From Bacteroidales bacterium (GTDB lineage: Bacteria > Bacteroidota > Bacteroidia > Bacteroidales > F082), in contig JAGCCO010000022.1 in NCBI GenBank assembly GCA_017651645.1, positions 33,486 through 97,485 of the forward strand: 64,000 nucleotides of DNA. Reading direction: 5' to 3'. Shown piece by piece: positions 61,174 to 64,000 of the stretch (position 1 is the stretch's first letter; every line of letters begins with the position of its first letter). The position numbers and the translations under genes were made by a program. The notes below the pieces were generated by a model, which made no database searches, had not been told where the DNA came from, and saw only the letters and a program-made list of their open reading frames with translations.

Positions 61174-63431
61174 TCTCTGTATCTTATGGTTACGGTTTCG
61201 TTTTTGCCCAAGTCGAACCACACTAGATAGCCTTCATCCACTTTGCGGAAATCAACGGTTTTGCCTTCTACCACGATGGGCTTGGTGCAAAGCAAGGTCA
61301 GGCCTTTGATGGCTTCATTGGGGTTGGTGAGTCGTATGGTCTTGTTGTCGAGAATCATGTACTCGATGCTGTTAAGCTTCTCGTAATAGCTGAGGTATTG
61401 TTCAATCGTGGTGGGCAGGATTTTCTTCTCATCGCGGAAACGGGCGAGTTGGCTTAGGGCGAAGTTGAAGCCAGGCATGGCTACTGCGGTGCCGTTTTCG
61501 TTGTATTGCCAGAAGGCTCGATGTGGGTCGCTCCATGCAGGATAGACATGGGTAATGAACACATTGTGTTGGTCTACGAGGCGTTGCAGACGGATGCTGT
61601 CGAAATAGTAGTACCATTCGTGATCTTCATTCACTTCCAAAGTCGAGGGTGTAGACCAAAGCAGGAAGTCCTTGTCGCCATTGGGCAAAGTGGTGATTTG
61701 ACGGTTGGGCAGGGCGTCGCCGAAGCCGTCGAACGGCTGCACGAAATGTCCGTCGAAGTTGTGGCTCTCCATGCGGTTCTCCTCATAATAGGCGTTCCAA
61801 AGGTAGCGCACGCCGTTTTCCTTCCAAAGCGCAGCGGCATATTGGGGCGAGTCGGGCAGCAATCCGTCGCAAACCAGGTCCTCACGGTTCTTGTCGGGAC
61901 CGTTGTTGTAGCCATGGTCGATCCAGCTCTTGGTGTCGAAATGTCTACGCATGAAGCGCATCGCCTTGGGGAATTCACTGGGAATGGTGGTGTAGATTTC
62001 GGGCGAGTGTAGACAAATCTCAAAGCCTTCTTTCTTTAAGGTTTTCAGCAACTTATAGAAGTCTTTATTCGTATCGATGGATTCAATCAGTCCAGGGAAG
62101 AGGCCGTGACTGGTTTTGACATTGGTAATCTTGTCGGGATTCCAATAGAATACACTCTTTGTGACGGGAATGTTGAAATAGCAAAAGCCTCCGACAGCAT
62201 CTTCAGGCTTCGTAATGTTTTCATTTCCAAAGAGCACGGCACGATGGGTGCGAATATCCGTCCAGTCGGCGTGTTCGGTGAAGATAAAAGCGCTTTGGTA
62301 GCCGTCCCAGACGGGCATGAGGCGGGGAAGGTCTTCGGGAGCTTTATTATACAGGTTGAACTCGCCCGTCAGCACCTCGCCAGCCTTGACAAAGCGGTAG
62401 GAAATGTCCTCGAAATAATCTGAAGTGTCGTTATGCATGGGGAAATGCACCAACGGATGGTCGCGCCAGTAGTCGATGTTGAAACAGGCGGTGCGGTTCT
62501 CCACGTCCAATTGTAGCGAGGAAATCTCCGTGTTGTGGTAGGTGCTGAAACCGATGTTGCCGTATTTTATTGTAAAACCTTCTCTGTCCAGGTAATACGA
62601 TGATTGAAGATGGGTGCTGTCAATGTGTTGGTTGCGGCGGTAAACGGTAATTTCACCTTTCTCGGGCAGAGACAGAACAAAAGCCAATCGGAGCAATTTG
62701 ACGTCCTCCTTGAATCGAGCTTCGATGCGGCCGCCACGATGATGCTGGATTTCTGCAACAGAAGGGTTATTGACGGTGTCGCCATCGGCATTGATGTATT
62801 CTATGACGGGTTTTAAATTGTACCAGAAATCGAGGTATTGTAATTCATAATATAGTGAGTCTTGCTCAGTTGATGATGTCGTATTTCTTTTAATATCAGG
62901 CTGATAGCTAGGTAAAATATCGGCTTTGACCTCCAATTCTGCATCGTCGAAAACCAACAATTCCTTGCCTTTGTTCCAGACATAAATCTTAATCTCGCTG
63001 CCTAGTGTATAGCTGGCGGGGAAGTTAAAGTCGAGCTGTACTTGTGACCATTCGGCGGTATCATTCACATAATGTGCAAGAGGATATGCATTCCAATATC
63101 GGTTGCGTATCGTATCGTCAATGCTCACCACGATGTCGGCTTGGGTGTTGGTGTCGGCCTTGCATAGGAAGCCGAACTTGCAGTGGACATTTCGGTTGGG
63201 GTATTCCTTGCCCGCATTAATGTCGACCCCCAATCCGTATTCCTGTAGACTGTCACAGATGCAAACGTGGTTTTCCCGAGCTGCGCTGATATCAGCCACG
63301 ATATGCATGTTAAACCAAGGGGCGTTCCATTCTTGGAGGTTCTCGAAGTCGTTAGAATAAACTTGTGCCTTGGTCATAAACGAAATGAACAGGGCAACAC
63401 AAAGCAGAATAATTCTGATGTAAAACCTCAT
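61170..63431 (-). CDS. Large exported protein, carbohydrate-binding-like and deacetylase-like regions
   Basis: 753 residues from ATG 63431 (signal peptide 1-22, ending SFMTKAQ). The N-terminal half (about 25-360) is beta-rich and resembles carbohydrate-binding jelly-roll modules. The C-terminal half (about 380-690) looks like a divergent polysaccharide-deacetylase NodB-like barrel: FIFTEHADWTD, FEICLHSPEIYTT and RHFDTKSWIDHGYNNGPDKN carry the Asp/His pattern, then NVFITHVYPAW. A C-terminal beta-domain follows. Deacetylase activity is not proved, because the canonical NodB motifs are not fully matched. It shares an ATGA overlap with purN. Confidence 0.6.
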   Translation of the reverse strand: MRFYIRIILLCVALFISFMTKAQVYSNDFENLQEWNAPWFNMHIVADISAARENHVCICDSLQEYGLGVDINAGKEYPNRNVHCKFGFLCKADTNTQADIVVSIDDTIRNRYWNAYPLAHYVNDTAEWSQVQLDFNFPASYTLGSEIKIYVWNKGKELLVFDDAELEVKADILPSYQPDIKRNTTSSTEQDSLYYELQYLDFWYNLKPVIEYINADGDTVNNPSVAEIQHHRGGRIEARFKEDVKLLRLAFVLSLPEKGEITVYRRNQHIDSTHLQSSYYLDREGFTIKYGNIGFSTYHNTEISSLQLDVENRTACFNIDYWRDHPLVHFPMHNDTSDYFEDISYRFVKAGEVLTGEFNLYNKAPEDLPRLMPVWDGYQSAFIFTEHADWTDIRTHRAVLFGNENITKPEDAVGGFCYFNIPVTKSVFYWNPDKITNVKTSHGLFPGLIESIDTNKDFYKLLKTLKKEGFEICLHSPEIYTTIPSEFPKAMRFMRRHFDTKSWIDHGYNNGPDKNREDLVCDGLLPDSPQYAAALWKENGVRYLWNAYYEENRMESHNFDGHFVQPFDGFGDALPNRQITTLPNGDKDFLLWSTPSTLEVNEDHEWYYYFDSIRLQRLVDQHNVFITHVYPAWSDPHRAFWQYNENGTAVAMPGFNFALSQLARFRDEKKILPTTIEQYLSYYEKLNSIEYMILDNKTIRLTNPNEAIKGLTLLCTKPIVVEGKTVDFRKVDEGYLVWFDLGKNETVTIRYRE

Positions 63432-63745
63432 CGGTGTTTTTATTTTCGGCAAAAATAGCGATTTTGCGATGATTTCAACTTCGATGTCGGCAAAAAAGTC
63501 ATGATTCCGTTAATTATATTAATAAGGTGTGCCGAAAATCAGGTCTCGTTGTCGATGAAAAATTGCTTCTGTTATATCTCATAATTGAGAAATAATCAGT
63601 GAGAACCATAGGAAAAATATGTCTTTTTAGGAGAAAAATGGCTCTTTTTTGTCTTAGATACTATGCTTTTTTGTAAATAATTGTGATTCTTATATACTGA
63701 TAATCAATATAATACAAAAAAGTTTCAAAAATTATAAAAAATATG

Positions 63746-63775
63746 TTGCGCGTAATAGAAAAAGCAGTACTTTTG
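63746..63775 (+). promoter_or_regulatory. rRNA operon promoter
   Basis: TTG at 63746-63748 and TACTTTTG at 63768-63775 are separated by exactly 19 bp, a full consensus match. AT-rich sequence directly upstream is like an UP element. The expected transcription start is near 63782. Confidence 0.8.
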
Positions 63776-63862
63776 CACCCGCTAAACGAGAAGGGAAAGA
63801 CACGATTATGAAAGAGGGTTTAGCGAAGAGTTCATTGAAAGTCTGAGGCCAGCACAAGACCG

Positions 63863-63881
63863 GCGCCGCGGGATGCGGCGC
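63863..63881 (+). other. GC-rich hairpin in the rRNA leader
   Basis: gcgccgc (63863-63869) pairs perfectly with 63875-63881 over a 5-nt loop. It is not followed by a T-run, so it is not a terminator. It lies about 90 nt before 16S rRNA and could be a processing or antitermination structure. Confidence 0.6.
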
Positions 63882-63969
63882 TAGGGATAGGAACCTTTAA
63901 CAAAGGAACACAAGAGAACATCAAGGCGGAACCCGAGATTCAGAGTAGAACAAAAGAAAGACAATAGTA

Positions 63970-64000
63970 CAACGAAGAGTTTGATCCTGGCTCAGGATGA
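63970..64000 (+). rRNA. 16S rRNA, 5' end (continues beyond window)
   Basis: The sequence gaagagtttgatcctggctc, followed by aggatga, is the conserved 5' end of bacterial 16S rRNA (the 27F primer site). The mature 5' end is placed at about 63970 by comparison with known Bacteroidota genes; the exact base is uncertain by a few. Confidence 0.97.

Larger units (their letters stand above)
63432..63969. other. Gene-free upstream region and leader of the rRNA operon
   Basis: This 538-bp stretch has no gene. The first 310 bp are AT-rich and include possible UP-element tracts. The rRNA promoter lies at 63746-63775, and the transcribed leader (from about 63782) carries a GC-rich hairpin at 63863-63881, and the word cctttaac (63894-63901), which resembles the core of a boxA antiterminator. 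Confidence 0.7.

Noticed and set aside
63808..63846. 12-codon frame (MKEGLAKSSLKV) in the rRNA leader
   Set aside because: Very short, in a leader where translation is not expected; no support.

Overview
The window looks like chromosomal DNA of an anaerobic member of the Bacteroidales (phylum Bacteroidota). The evidence is: Bacteroidota-type promoters (a -7 box of the form TAnnTTTG, in the best cases 19 bp from a -33 TTG), two GLPGLI-family exported proteins, outer-membrane beta-barrel receptors with a carboxypeptidase-regulatory N-domain, a family C25 (gingipain-type) peptidase with a type IX secretion C-terminal domain, a LytTR regulator with a membrane domain, and an rRNA operon whose 16S gene starts at the right edge. 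HydE ([FeFe]-hydrogenase maturation) and an Etf/acyl-CoA dehydrogenase operon suggest a fermentative anaerobe. Species cannot be named from this sequence.

Layout, left to right. 1-7.5 kb: the end of a membrane-anchored regulator, two tandem GLPGLI proteins, an outer-membrane barrel protein carrying an in-frame palindromic repeat, and an ECF sigma factor with a membrane protein whose C-terminus resembles the SecD P1 head. 7.7-16.1 kb: a tripartite MacB-type exporter (ATPase, two permeases, adaptor, TolC) followed by another barrel receptor. 16.3-20.2 kb: a fatty-acid elongation cluster (FabH, FabF, FabZ-type dehydratase, ACP, FabG). 20.3-25.4 kb, minus strand: LytTR regulator, RecX, PTS IIC-like permease, nicotinamidase-like lipoprotein, YgiQ radical SAM protein. 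25.5-32.1 kb: YitT, peptidase T, DUF2079 membrane protein, and on the minus strand a GT39 transferase with a membrane-anchored PHP-domain protein.

32.3-37.8 kb: a suf Fe-S assembly operon (sufB, sufC, sufD, sufS) interrupted by a GT39-type transferase gene. 37.9-44.1 kb, minus strand: a small exported protein with a sorting-like tail, an XRE regulator with two small membrane proteins, histidine ammonia-lyase, HisRS and a beta-CASP metallo-beta-lactamase nuclease. 44.2-48.8 kb: the C25 peptidase with five beta-repeats, then HydE. 49-51.2 kb: two AT-rich glycosyltransferase genes. 51.3-55.2 kb: etfB, etfA and acyl-CoA dehydrogenase with two previously unlisted small membrane-protein ORFs between them.

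55.3-58.2 kb, minus strand: a tightly overlapped trio of MbnP-like lipoprotein, MauG/MbnH-like di-haem protein and radical SAM enzyme; this is the strongest candidate for an underexplored system. 58.3-64 kb: a DUF2027/Smr protein, tRNA-Arg(CCG), a second YitT protein, PurN, a large exported protein, and the rRNA promoter, leader and 16S 5' end. Several palindromic repeat families are scattered between genes, and two have entered reading frames.
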